NCBI GenBank assembly: GCA_035441325.1
Contig: DAOROA010000007.1
Location: forward strand, 1 to 64,000
Direction: 5' to 3'
DNA from: Competibacter_A sp002352125
Lineage (GTDB): Bacteria > Pseudomonadota > Gammaproteobacteria > Competibacterales > Competibacteraceae
Length of the DNA: 64,000 nucleotides
A program made the translations under genes and the position numbers. The notes beneath the pieces were generated by a model, which was not told the DNA's origin, searched no databases, and was given only the letters and a program-made list of their open reading frames with translations. Shown piece after piece: positions 37,054-45,582 of this stretch. Within the stretch, counting starts at the first letter, position 1; every line of letters begins with the position of its first letter.

Positions 37054-39297
37054 ATGACAAGCAGGTCCACAAGCGAAGGCCAACATGACCAGCGGTCGGG
37101 CGGAAGGTGGCTGCCGCGATGGTTGCCGGCGATGGTGATGCTGGTCTTAGGATTGGTGCTGACGGGAGGGTGGAATCCGGCGGCAGTAGCGGCCGATGCC
37201 GAGCGGCAGCCGGTGCTACAGGCGGTGGATATCAGTCCTTTGGCGGGCAACCGTCTACAGATCAGGTTCCGGTTGTCGGGGACTCCCAAAGGTCCGCCGA
37301 GCAGTTTTACCATCAACGAGCCGGCGCGAATCGTGCTGGATTTCTTGGACACTCGCAACGGATTGAGTGCGCGACAACAATCTATTAACGTCGGGGTGGC
37401 CGACAGGATCAGCGTGCTGGAAGGGAGTGATCGAACTCGCGCATCGCTCAATCTCAGCCGGCTTGTGCCGTACAACGTGCAGGTACAAGGCGATTCGGTA
37501 TTGTTGACCTTGGACAATGCTGGGGCGACGTCTGCCAAGACGCCAGCGGCGAGTCCGGTTACCTCGGTGGCGACCGCAGCGTCATCGCGGCGGGCCGAAG
37601 CGCCGGTTACGACGCCGCGCACTGTCAGCGATGTCGGTTTTAAAAGAGGCCCGGCCGGACAGGGCGTGATCACGGTCAAGCTGTCCAATGCCGGTATTCC
37701 TGTGGATGTCAGGCAGGAAGGCAACCAGATCATTGCCGATTTTCAGAGCGCGACCCTGCCGCGCGGTCAGCAACGACGATTGGACGTGACCGATTTTGCC
37801 ACCCCGGTCACGACCGTGGAAGCGCTAAATCGTGGGGGCAACGCTCGGCTGAATATCCAGCCCAATCCTCCGTTCGAGTATCTGGCCTATCAAGCCAACG
37901 ATCTGTACGTGATAGAAATTCGTCCTCCACAGAAGACTCCTGAAGAGGAAGAAAAGGAGGCGATGTTCGATCCGTCCAAGAAAAAATACAAAGGCGACTT
38001 GCTGTCGTTGAACTTTCAAGATATCGAAGTGCGGGCGATCCTGCAGATTTTGGCGGATTTCACCGGTTTGAACATCGTGGTCAGCGATAGCGTCAAGGGG
38101 AACCTAACCTTGCGCTTGCAGAACGTACCCTGGGATCAGGCACTGGATATTATCCTGCGTACCAAGGGTCTCACCATGCGGCAAAACGGCAACGTGATTT
38201 TCATTGCACCAACCGAAGAAGTCGCGGCTCGCGAGAAATTGGATCTGGAGTCACGCAAGACAGTACAGGAATTGATCCCGCTGCGTACCGAGATTATCCA
38301 GGTCAATTATGCTAAGGCGGCCGATCTGAAGGATTTGTTGAAATCGGCCGGCGAAAAGGGGCAAAGCATGTTGTCGCCGCGCGGCGATGTCGCCGTGGAC
38401 GAGCGAACCAACACGTTGATCATCAAAGATGTTCCCGATAAGATCGCCGAAGTTCGCGATTTGGTGACGAAGCTCGATATGCCAGCTCGCCAGGTGATGA
38501 TCGATTCCCGGGTCGTGATTGCGAGTAATGATTTCAGCCGGGATTTAGGGGTTCGCTTTGGAGTGACCGGAGTGGGCAAGAACGGTAACGATGGTATCGC
38601 CACCGTTAGCGGAACGTCGGCCGGCACCAGCGCGATTGTCAATAGCGCCTTGAGTAATCTACAGAGTACTGGCCAGCCTTTCCCGACGCAAATTCCGGCG
38701 CTCAATCAACGCTTGGGCGTGAATTTGCCGGTGGCTGGTACCAGTTTGGCTTTTGCGATTTTAGGCTCCGACTATCTGGTCGATTTGGAACTATCCGCAT
38801 TGCAGGCGGAAGGTCAGGGTGAAGTTATTTCAAATCCGAAGGTGGTGACGGCGGATTTGAAGAAGGCCACCATCCTACAAGGCCGGCAAATTCCTTATGC
38901 GACGGTTAGTCAAGATGGAACCAAAGTGGAGTTCAAGGATGCTTTCCTGAAATTGGAAGTGACGCCTCAAATCACCCCGGATGATCGCATCAGAATGGAT
39001 CTGAAGGTTTCCAAGGACGAGCAAGGCGCCAATGTTGCGACCTCGACCGGAACCCAGCCCACCATCGACAAACGCGAGGTTGAAACTCAAGTCATGGTGA
39101 ACAATGGTGAAACCGTGGTTCTGGGCGGCGTTTTTGAACAGAACAAGAATGATAGTGTTAGCAAAACGCCATTGTTGGGTGACATCCCCTTGCTGGGTTA
39201 TCTGTTTAGGACTACCAACAAGACAGACACCAAGCGCGAGTTGCTGATCTTCGTGACGCCGCAAATCTTGAAGAACGGCACAGTTGCTGAACGTTGA
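37054..39297 (+). CDS. pilQ: Type IV pilus secretin PilQ
   Basis: A 747-residue outer-membrane secretin through which the pilus emerges. A long signal region ends near residue 47. Two AMIN domains (about 55-155 and 195-290) bind peptidoglycan. An STN/N0 domain (LSLNFQDIEVRAILQIL) and an N1 domain follow. The secretin core ends in VVLGGVFEQNKND and TPLLGDIPLLGYLFR. GAGGGGGAAG precedes the ATG at 37054; an upstream in-frame start at 36985 lies within pilP and is unlikely. Confidence 0.96.
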   Translation: MTSRSTSEGQHDQRSGGRWLPRWLPAMVMLVLGLVLTGGWNPAAVAADAERQPVLQAVDISPLAGNRLQIRFRLSGTPKGPPSSFTINEPARIVLDFLDTRNGLSARQQSINVGVADRISVLEGSDRTRASLNLSRLVPYNVQVQGDSVLLTLDNAGATSAKTPAASPVTSVATAASSRRAEAPVTTPRTVSDVGFKRGPAGQGVITVKLSNAGIPVDVRQEGNQIIADFQSATLPRGQQRRLDVTDFATPVTTVEALNRGGNARLNIQPNPPFEYLAYQANDLYVIEIRPPQKTPEEEEKEAMFDPSKKKYKGDLLSLNFQDIEVRAILQILADFTGLNIVVSDSVKGNLTLRLQNVPWDQALDIILRTKGLTMRQNGNVIFIAPTEEVAAREKLDLESRKTVQELIPLRTEIIQVNYAKAADLKDLLKSAGEKGQSMLSPRGDVAVDERTNTLIIKDVPDKIAEVRDLVTKLDMPARQVMIDSRVVIASNDFSRDLGVRFGVTGVGKNGNDGIATVSGTSAGTSAIVNSALSNLQSTGQPFPTQIPALNQRLGVNLPVAGTSLAFAILGSDYLVDLELSALQAEGQGEVISNPKVVTADLKKATILQGRQIPYATVSQDGTKVEFKDAFLKLEVTPQITPDDRIRMDLKVSKDEQGANVATSTGTQPTIDKREVETQVMVNNGETVVLGGVFEQNKNDSVSKTPLLGDIPLLGYLFRTTNKTDTKRELLIFVTPQILKNGTVAER

Positions 39298-39348
39298 TAT
39301 TGGCTCTGCCTAATTCCAAAGAAATTTACCATGAAGGGAGAACACTCC

Positions 39349-41565
39349 GTGTTTCCGATGACTGGCGGGATATTCCGATTGTTCGCCCTGCTGCTGCTCG
39401 GTTTAGCATTATCGAGTTGCGGCGGGGGCGGCGGGGGCGGCGGTTTTTCTGGCACCGATACTCTGAAAATCAGTTTGACTGCCGATAAAACCGTTTTGCA
39501 GACTAATATCACCAATTCTGGGCCTAATCCGGCGGGACCGTTTACCAACACGCTTACGGTACAGATCAAGAAAAACGACCGTATATTTCCGGCGCCAAAC
39601 GTGGCAATCGATGTGGTCTCCGGTCTGGATAGCGGCGTTTTGTTTTATTTGGATGGCGACTCCGAGCACGAGGATGAGGACGGCAATCCGCTGGCGTTTC
39701 GGCGGCTCACGTTCGAAGATACTTCGGGAACGGTGACGGCTCACTTTCATGCGCTTAGCACGCCGGGCATAGCGGTGCTCCGCGCTTCCACCCAAGATCC
39801 GGATACCGGTGAAACGATCGTCGCCGATTTGACGATCACGGTAGGCCCGGGTGTGAGCACGGGCATTCCAGCGCTGGTAGGTTTCATCGTTGACTCGTCA
39901 CCTTTGTATATTACGGGGCAGGGTCGAAACGATGTGAAGCGGTTCCAGGTTCAAGTGCTTGACGATGCCGGGCAGCCGGTGCCAAACCCAACGGGCAACA
40001 ATTTGCGGTTGCAATTATTGCCGAATCGGCCAAATGGCGGCGAAAAGCTGGTTGCAATTTCCATATCGGGCGCGACCGAAGAAGGCGAAATCGTCAATAC
40101 GCGAACCATAAATGGTATCGCCGAGATATCGCTGCACAGTGGCGACAAGCCGGGTACCGTGGCGATTGCTGCCATCGCGGACCGGGCCGACAACAATGTG
40201 GATAACGGTATTCAAAATCCGGTCACCGATGTGGATACCCTCTCTATCAGCAACGGCGAAATCGCGTCCCTGACCTTCACCGGCCCCTATCCGGGCGCAG
40301 TCGTGGCAAGGTCTAACGTGCTGACTTTAGGAACTGGCGATAGTATCGATGCTACCGGATCCGTCTACACTCGCGCGATTACCGTATTGGCAGTGGATGA
40401 ATTCGGCAATCCGCCCCCTCCTGGCGAATTGATCACCTTCCGGCTGATGGATGGCCCAATGTCCGGCTATCCCGATCTGGGCCGAGGTACGTTCGATATC
40501 GCTGGCAACGATGGCAATCCGGCGGAAGGCAGTAATACCTTCACGACTCCAGCCAGTGGCAGTTCGCTTGCTGGCGCAACGACCAATTGCCAGTTGGTAT
40601 TGGAAGGTGGGGTAGGCCAAGAGGGTAGTTGGTTGATTAACGGCCAATCTCAGGCGCACCTGCTGGCTGTTTTCAACACCTTTAGGTCCGTGACGGATAC
40701 CGGCTTTACCGTGCCCTACACAATTGGATGCCCACCCTATACGGGTAATGTCGCCAACGATATTAACGGCGTGACAATACAAACCGATGCGGACGGTATC
40801 GCTTCGACCGTCATCAACTATCCGCGCACCCAATTGGGCCGGTGCTTCAAGCTGACCGCCGAAGCGAACGGCGGCAGAGTTGGGGCAGTTATGGGCAAAG
40901 AAAGGTTAGGCAGCACGGTTTCGGGCGATCCATGCACCAGTTGGTATTTGGGTGTCGCGGATGGCAGCACGCTGACCGTTATTCCCGCCAGCGATCAAAA
41001 TCTGCAGGTTCCGGTCGGGGAATCCGTGACCAAGACGCTGACGGTCCAATTGTTTGATGGCGCTACGCCGCCTGCACCTTTGCCGGCCGAGAAGTTGTCG
41101 GTTCAGGTGGTCGTTACCGATCCAGATCATGATGCGGCGATAGCGGCTCAAAACGCGGTAGCGGCAGCGCAGGCGGTCGTTAGCGCGACGATAGCGAGCA
41201 ATCCGGCCAATTGTAGTCCAACTGCTCCAGCAGAAGGTACGAGCGAAGATGCACGGTGCACCTCGTGGCGGGATGCTTTGGTCGCCGCGCAGGATGCTTT
41301 GACTGCGGCTCAAGCCGACTTGGCTGCGGCCACCGCCCGCGATGCTTTGCACAATCCAACAGCCACCTTTACACCTAATCCGTTAGTTACTGGTACGGAC
41401 GGTATCGCGGCATTAACTATCACGGTGGCCGATCTTTACACTGGGGCGTCCACTGGCGGTGATAGTGATAGCAAGGTCGAGTTCTTCATTACCACCGTTG
41501 GTCCGGAAATCCGTGCTGAGACCATTACCATTACCGTGTCGCCACAAGGAGCGGTGACCGAGTAG
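39349..41565 (+). CDS. Large Ig-like-domain lipoprotein between pilQ and aroK
   Basis: A 738-residue lipoprotein. Lipobox LSSC with acylated Cys24 is followed by an eight-glycine run. The rest consists of beta-rich Ig/invasin-like repeats, marked by phrases such as VLDDAGQPVPNPTG, VDEFGNPPPPGELITF and TDADGIAST. An Ala-rich helical insert lies at about 597-672. I chose the GTG at 39349 because AAGGGAG at 39334-39340 sits 8 bases before it; an ATG at 39331 has no ribosome site. It is probably cotranscribed with pilMNOPQ and surface-exposed or periplasmic. The function is unknown; pilus-associated adhesion is a guess. Confidence 0.75.
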   Translation: MFPMTGGIFRLFALLLLGLALSSCGGGGGGGGFSGTDTLKISLTADKTVLQTNITNSGPNPAGPFTNTLTVQIKKNDRIFPAPNVAIDVVSGLDSGVLFYLDGDSEHEDEDGNPLAFRRLTFEDTSGTVTAHFHALSTPGIAVLRASTQDPDTGETIVADLTITVGPGVSTGIPALVGFIVDSSPLYITGQGRNDVKRFQVQVLDDAGQPVPNPTGNNLRLQLLPNRPNGGEKLVAISISGATEEGEIVNTRTINGIAEISLHSGDKPGTVAIAAIADRADNNVDNGIQNPVTDVDTLSISNGEIASLTFTGPYPGAVVARSNVLTLGTGDSIDATGSVYTRAITVLAVDEFGNPPPPGELITFRLMDGPMSGYPDLGRGTFDIAGNDGNPAEGSNTFTTPASGSSLAGATTNCQLVLEGGVGQEGSWLINGQSQAHLLAVFNTFRSVTDTGFTVPYTIGCPPYTGNVANDINGVTIQTDADGIASTVINYPRTQLGRCFKLTAEANGGRVGAVMGKERLGSTVSGDPCTSWYLGVADGSTLTVIPASDQNLQVPVGESVTKTLTVQLFDGATPPAPLPAEKLSVQVVVTDPDHDAAIAAQNAVAAAQAVVSATIASNPANCSPTAPAEGTSEDARCTSWRDALVAAQDALTAAQADLAAATARDALHNPTATFTPNPLVTGTDGIAALTITVADLYTGASTGGDSDSKVEFFITTVGPEIRAETITITVSPQGAVTE

Positions 41566-41587
41566 AGCGCGAGATAACTGAGGCAAC

Positions 41588-41617
41588 AAATCGGCGGGGA
41601 AACCCGCCGATTTTTTT
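41588..41617 (+). terminator. Rho-independent terminator between the lipoprotein gene and aroK
   Basis: Stem aaatcggcggg (41588-41598) / cccgccgattt (41603-41613) with a GAAA loop, followed by T to 41617. It ends 23 bases before the aroK ATG. It should end pil-operon transcripts, or act as an attenuator for aroKB. Confidence 0.92.
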
Positions 41618-41639
41618 GGTTACCTTTCTGCTTCCTGCC

Positions 41640-42167
41640 ATGCTCAAAGTATTTCCCCGCATCTTCCTGATTGGCCCAATGGGTGCTGGCAAGACCACCG
41701 TTGGCCGTCGATTGGCGCAAGTGTTGCGGCGGGAATTTCTCGACAGCGACCACGAAATCGAACAACGTGCCGGGGCCAACATTCCACTGATTTTCGATCT
41801 CGAAGGCGAAGAGGGTTTTCGCGCTAGAGAGAAAGCAGTCATCGCCGATCTCACCCAACGCCACGATATCATCCTTGCCACCGGTGGTGGTGCAGTTCTC
41901 GATGCCGACAACCGCCGTTGTCTGGCCGGACGCGGTTTCGTGGTTTATCTTTATGCCTCGGTGGACGAACAGCTTCACCGTACTCACCTCGACACCAATC
42001 GCCCGCTGCTGCAAACCGCCGATCCCCGGGCACGCTTAGCGCAACTGTTCGTGCAGCGCGATCCGCTTTACCGCGAAGTGGCCGACTGCGTCGTTTCTAC
42101 GGAAAGTCGACCTCTCAAACAGGTGATGCGGGACATCCTGCGCTGTATCGAATACGATCAATCCTGA
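41640..42167 (+). CDS. aroK: Shikimate kinase
   Basis: A 175-residue cytoplasmic kinase that phosphorylates shikimate in aromatic amino acid synthesis. The P-loop is LIGPMGAGKTTVG; DSDHEIEQRAG gives the Mg/shikimate Asp pair; ATGGGAVL is the shikimate loop. The ATG at 41640 gives the family start. aroB follows after 25 bases, and pilQ-aroK-aroB is a widespread order. Here a lipoprotein gene and a terminator separate it from pilQ. Confidence 0.96.
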   Translation: MLKVFPRIFLIGPMGAGKTTVGRRLAQVLRREFLDSDHEIEQRAGANIPLIFDLEGEEGFRAREKAVIADLTQRHDIILATGGGAVLDADNRRCLAGRGFVVYLYASVDEQLHRTHLDTNRPLLQTADPRARLAQLFVQRDPLYREVADCVVSTESRPLKQVMRDILRCIEYDQS

Positions 42168-42192
42168 AGCTATCATCGAAGATCCAATTCCG

Positions 42193-43287
42193 ATGAAAAC
42201 CCTCCACGTCGAACTCGGCGACCGCCGCTATCCCATCTACATCGGTCCAGGCTTGCTAGATCGGCCCGACTTGTTGCATCCCTCTATTCCTAGTCGGCAG
42301 GTTCTCATCGTCACCAACACCACCGTCGCTCCGCTCTACCTCGAACGCGCTCGCGCCGCATTGGCTGGGTTGCGCCACGAGACGGTAGTTCTGCCCGACG
42401 GCGAGCAGTACAAGACGTTGGAGACGGTCAACGAGATTTTTACTGCGTTGCTGAATAATCGCTTCGATCGCAACTGTACGCTGGTCGCTCTCGGAGGTGG
42501 CGTGATCGGCGACATGGCCGGCTTTGCTGCGGCGTGCTATCAGCGCGGCGTTCACTTCGTCCAAATTCCCACCACGTTGTTGGCGCAGGTGGATTCCTCG
42601 GTCGGTGGCAAGACCGGCGTCAACCATCCGCTCGGCAAAAACATGATCGGCGCTTTCCATCAACCGCGCTGCGTGTTGGCCGATACCGATACGTTGACTA
42701 CCTTGCCGGATCGCGAACTTGGTGCGGGACTGGCGGAGGTCATCAAATACGGACTGATTCGCGATCTTCCGTTTCTGGAATGGCTGGAAGCGAATGTCGA
42801 ACGGTTGCTGGCTCGTGATGCTGCCGCCTTGACCGAAGCCATCGAACGCTCCTGCCGCAACAAAGCCGAAATTGTTGCCGCCGACGAGCGGGAAACCGGC
42901 GAGCGCGCTTTGCTCAATCTTGGCCACACCTTCGGCCATGCCATCGAAACCGGAGTCGGCTACGGCGGATGGCTGCATGGTGAAGCGGTGGCGACGGGAA
43001 TGTATTTGGCAGCCGATTTGTCGGCGCGGTTGGGTTGGTTGACCCACGAGCAGGTGAAGCGAGTTCGCGCACTGCTAGACCGGGCGCATTTACCGCTGCA
43101 CTCGCCGCCGGAACTGACCTCGGACGATTTTTTGCGATTGATGGCGGTGGACAAGAAGGTCAAGGACGGTCGATTGCGCTTGATCCTGCTGCGCGAATTG
43201 GGTCGCGCCGTCATCGCCGAAGAGATAAGCCTACAGTTGCTGCGAGAAACGCTGGAGGCGAACCGGAAATCTGGAAAGGCGGATTGA
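42193..43287 (+). CDS. aroB: 3-dehydroquinate synthase
   Basis: A 364-residue NAD-dependent enzyme that converts DAHP to 3-dehydroquinate, the second step of the shikimate pathway. GGGVIGDMAGFAAACYQRG, SSVGGKTGVNHPLGKN and LNLGHTFGHAIE (metal-binding His) are diagnostic. It converges with the CBS-domain gene over 55 bases with no clear terminator. Confidence 0.97.
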   Translation: MKTLHVELGDRRYPIYIGPGLLDRPDLLHPSIPSRQVLIVTNTTVAPLYLERARAALAGLRHETVVLPDGEQYKTLETVNEIFTALLNNRFDRNCTLVALGGGVIGDMAGFAAACYQRGVHFVQIPTTLLAQVDSSVGGKTGVNHPLGKNMIGAFHQPRCVLADTDTLTTLPDRELGAGLAEVIKYGLIRDLPFLEWLEANVERLLARDAAALTEAIERSCRNKAEIVAADERETGERALLNLGHTFGHAIETGVGYGGWLHGEAVATGMYLAADLSARLGWLTHEQVKRVRALLDRAHLPLHSPPELTSDDFLRLMAVDKKVKDGRLRLILLRELGRAVIAEEISLQLLRETLEANRKSGKAD

Positions 43288-43342
43288 CGCAGTACGATCC
43301 GCCCGGGATGAGCTTTCTATCGAGGATAGGCGAAAAAAAGCG

Positions 43343-43942
43343 CTATTTGGGCGTTCTCGCTTTCTCCAATTCGGCGTAGGTTGTCGGCTGCTGTGCAGGA
43401 TCGATGTCTAGGCCGAGCAACAGGCCGATTTGCGACAGCGAAAAGATGCCGCGTACCAGCGGCTTGCCGGTATCGGGGTCGCTGTCCAATACCATCGCGT
43501 GCTGGCGATTGACTTGCCGCAACGTGGCGATGATATCGCCAACTCGCGCGTTCAGCACGTCCTCCATGAGCAGCACCTCAAGCTTGGGCTTGAGGGTCAT
43601 GATATCGGCGACCAACAGATCTTCCCACGAGCCGCCGGCCTTGGCCAAGATACGGTTAGGCTTGTTGCCTTCGATATCGCGGCTGGTAATCAGACCGACG
43701 ATTTGGCCATCGACATCGCGCACCAGCAGCATGCGTACTCCACGTTTAACCATAGTTTCCAGCGCCTTGCCAAGCGGCGTGGCCAGTTCCGCGGTGAAAG
43801 CCGTGACTTGGCTTAGGTCGGTCATGGCGTGAACGGCCGGATTATCTTCGGTGATGTGTTCCGGCAGTTGTTGCTTCGGGCGGAAATAGCCAACACCGCT
43901 TTCCAAGTGATGAAACGAGAGCGGTTGGTAGGTGTGAGGCAT
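43343..43942 (-). CDS. CBS-domain pair protein
   Basis: A 199-residue protein made essentially of two CBS domains (about 60-115 and 125-185). An example is MLLVRDVDGQIVGLITSRD. Such pairs sense adenine nucleotides or similar ligands. There is no attached enzyme domain, so the output is unknown. I chose the ATG at 43942, preceded by GGAGG. It is the last gene of a possible hemE-nudix-CBS transcript. Confidence 0.85.
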   Translation of the reverse strand: MPHTYQPLSFHHLESGVGYFRPKQQLPEHITEDNPAVHAMTDLSQVTAFTAELATPLGKALETMVKRGVRMLLVRDVDGQIVGLITSRDIEGNKPNRILAKAGGSWEDLLVADIMTLKPKLEVLLMEDVLNARVGDIIATLRQVNRQHAMVLDSDPDTGKPLVRGIFSLSQIGLLLGLDIDPAQQPTTYAELEKARTPK

Positions 43943-44032
43943 CGGAGAGACCTCCAAAGTGATTGGCTTGACGAGGATGGACGCGATGGACGTCGAAAGT
44001 CGCGGTGTTGTATCGAAAAGCTGGATCGTTCG

Positions 44033-44485
44033 TTAGCGCCGCTGCGCGAGTCGGGCCATGACGTTGTCCGTCCATTCTAAGATCGCCCGTACCCGCGGGG
44101 TTAATAGATTCCAGGCTTCGGCGTGGTCGACCCAGCGATATTCGCTATGTTCTGGCCGGCCGAGTTGCGGGTTGGTGGGCAAACGGACCTCGGTGGTCAC
44201 CGATTCGGCGATGTAATAGCGTGCTACCTTGCGGCCCTGGTTGTAAGGATAGGTTTCCCGGTACACGTCACCCCAGCGAAAACGCAAGCTAGTCAGCGTG
44301 GTTTCTTCTTCCACTTCGCGGATAGCTGCTTGCAGAGGAGATTCGTCCGTTTCTACTACTCCCTTAGGAAAATCCCAATAATTATAGGCCCTCAGCAATA
44401 GGTAGTCATAATGATCGCGGTTCCAATGGACCACCACGACGCCGGAAGACAGGATGCGAGGGGTGGGTGGCCTAGGGTTTGCCAT
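44033..44485 (-). CDS. NUDIX hydrolase, dinucleoside tetraphosphatase-like
   Basis: A 150-residue NUDIX protein. The box reads G-x5-E-x7-REV-x-EE-x-T from GVVETDESPLQ onward. It keeps all metal-binding glutamates but has Thr in place of the usual final Gly. SGVVVVHWNRDHYDYLLL and WDFPKGVVE resemble asymmetrical Ap4A hydrolases. The substrate is uncertain. It starts 20 bases after hemE ends. Confidence 0.85.
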   Translation of the reverse strand: MANPRPPTPRILSSGVVVVHWNRDHYDYLLLRAYNYWDFPKGVVETDESPLQAAIREVEEETTLTSLRFRWGDVYRETYPYNQGRKVARYYIAESVTTEVRLPTNPQLGRPEHSEYRWVDHAEAWNLLTPRVRAILEWTDNVMARLAQRR

Positions 44486-44505
44486 GTCCCGTCACTTCGT
44501 GCCGA

Positions 44506-45582
44506 TCACGAATCGGCTCCAGCGTGATAAGGTGCGCTCAGTTCGTGCACGGCTTCGACCAGCACCAGCGCACGTTCGGGATCGACCCACTGTTGAATAC
44601 CATGACCGAGATTGAAAACGTGACCAGGCCAGGGGCCGAAGTCGGCGAGTACCTGGGCCACTTGCGCGCGGAGGCGCTCGGGCGCAGCGGCCAGCGCGAC
44701 GGGGTCGAGATTGCCTTGCAGCGCTACCTGCGATCCCACCCGCCGGCGAGCTTCGCCTAAATCTACCGCCCAATCGACGCCTACTGCATCGCAACCGGTC
44801 GCGGCGATGTCTTCCAGCCAAGCTCCGCCACCTTTAGTGAACAAAATGACCGGTATTCGTTGACCGTCGATCTCGCGGGTTAGATCGGCGACGATTTGCG
44901 CCATATAAGCCAGCGAGAATTCCCGGTAGGCGCGCGGCGAGAGAACGCCGCCCCAGGTATCGAACATCATCAGAGCTTGAGCGCCGGCCGCCACCTGTGC
45001 ATTCAAATATGCCGTGACCGCTCGGGCGGTGGTTTTCAGGAGCTGGTGCAACAGTTCCGGCTGATCGTACAGCAAGCCTTTAATGCGGGCGAAATCCTTG
45101 CTGGAACCGCCCTCGACCATATACGTTGCCAGTGTCCACGGGCTGCCGGAGAAACCGATCAAGGGAACGCGACCAGCTAGTTCTCGACGGATCAACCGGA
45201 CTGTATCCATCACGTAGCGCAATTCCGTCTCGGGATCGGGCGCGCTCAACCGGACGATGTCGGTCGCTGAGCGCACCGGCCGGGCAAAAATCGGTCCCTC
45301 GCCTTCGCTGAACGATAAGCCAAGACCCATGGCGTCGGGAATCGTCAGGATATCCGAAAATAGAATCGCCGCATCCAAGGGAAATCGCGCCAGCGGCTGC
45401 AGGGTCACTTCGCAGGCCAGCTCCGGCGTCTGACACAGAGCCAAGAAACTGCCGGCGCGGGCACGGGTAGCACGGTATTCTGGCAGATAGCGGCCGGCTT
45501 GGCGCATCAGCCAGACCGGTGTGACATCGACCGGCTGGCGCAGCAGGGCGCGCAGCAGGCGGTCGTTCCTTAATTCAGTCAT
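44506..45582 (-). CDS. hemE: Uroporphyrinogen decarboxylase
   Basis: A 358-residue cytoplasmic enzyme that decarboxylates uroporphyrinogen III to coproporphyrinogen III in haem synthesis. PVWLMRQAGRYLPEYR and FSDILTIPDAMG carry the substrate-binding Arg and Asp residues. GFSGSPWTLATYM and NLGHGI are conserved. I chose the ATG at 45582, preceded by GGGAGA. A longer frame upstream is not conserved. Confidence 0.97.
   Translation of the reverse strand: MTELRNDRLLRALLRQPVDVTPVWLMRQAGRYLPEYRATRARAGSFLALCQTPELACEVTLQPLARFPLDAAILFSDILTIPDAMGLGLSFSEGEGPIFARPVRSATDIVRLSAPDPETELRYVMDTVRLIRRELAGRVPLIGFSGSPWTLATYMVEGGSSKDFARIKGLLYDQPELLHQLLKTTARAVTAYLNAQVAAGAQALMMFDTWGGVLSPRAYREFSLAYMAQIVADLTREIDGQRIPVILFTKGGGAWLEDIAATGCDAVGVDWAVDLGEARRRVGSQVALQGNLDPVALAAAPERLRAQVAQVLADFGPWPGHVFNLGHGIQQWVDPERALVLVEAVHELSAPYHAGADS

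Noticed and set aside
36711..37733. A 340-residue minus-strand frame over pilP and pilQ
   Set aside because: Antisense to two certain genes with no domain signal.
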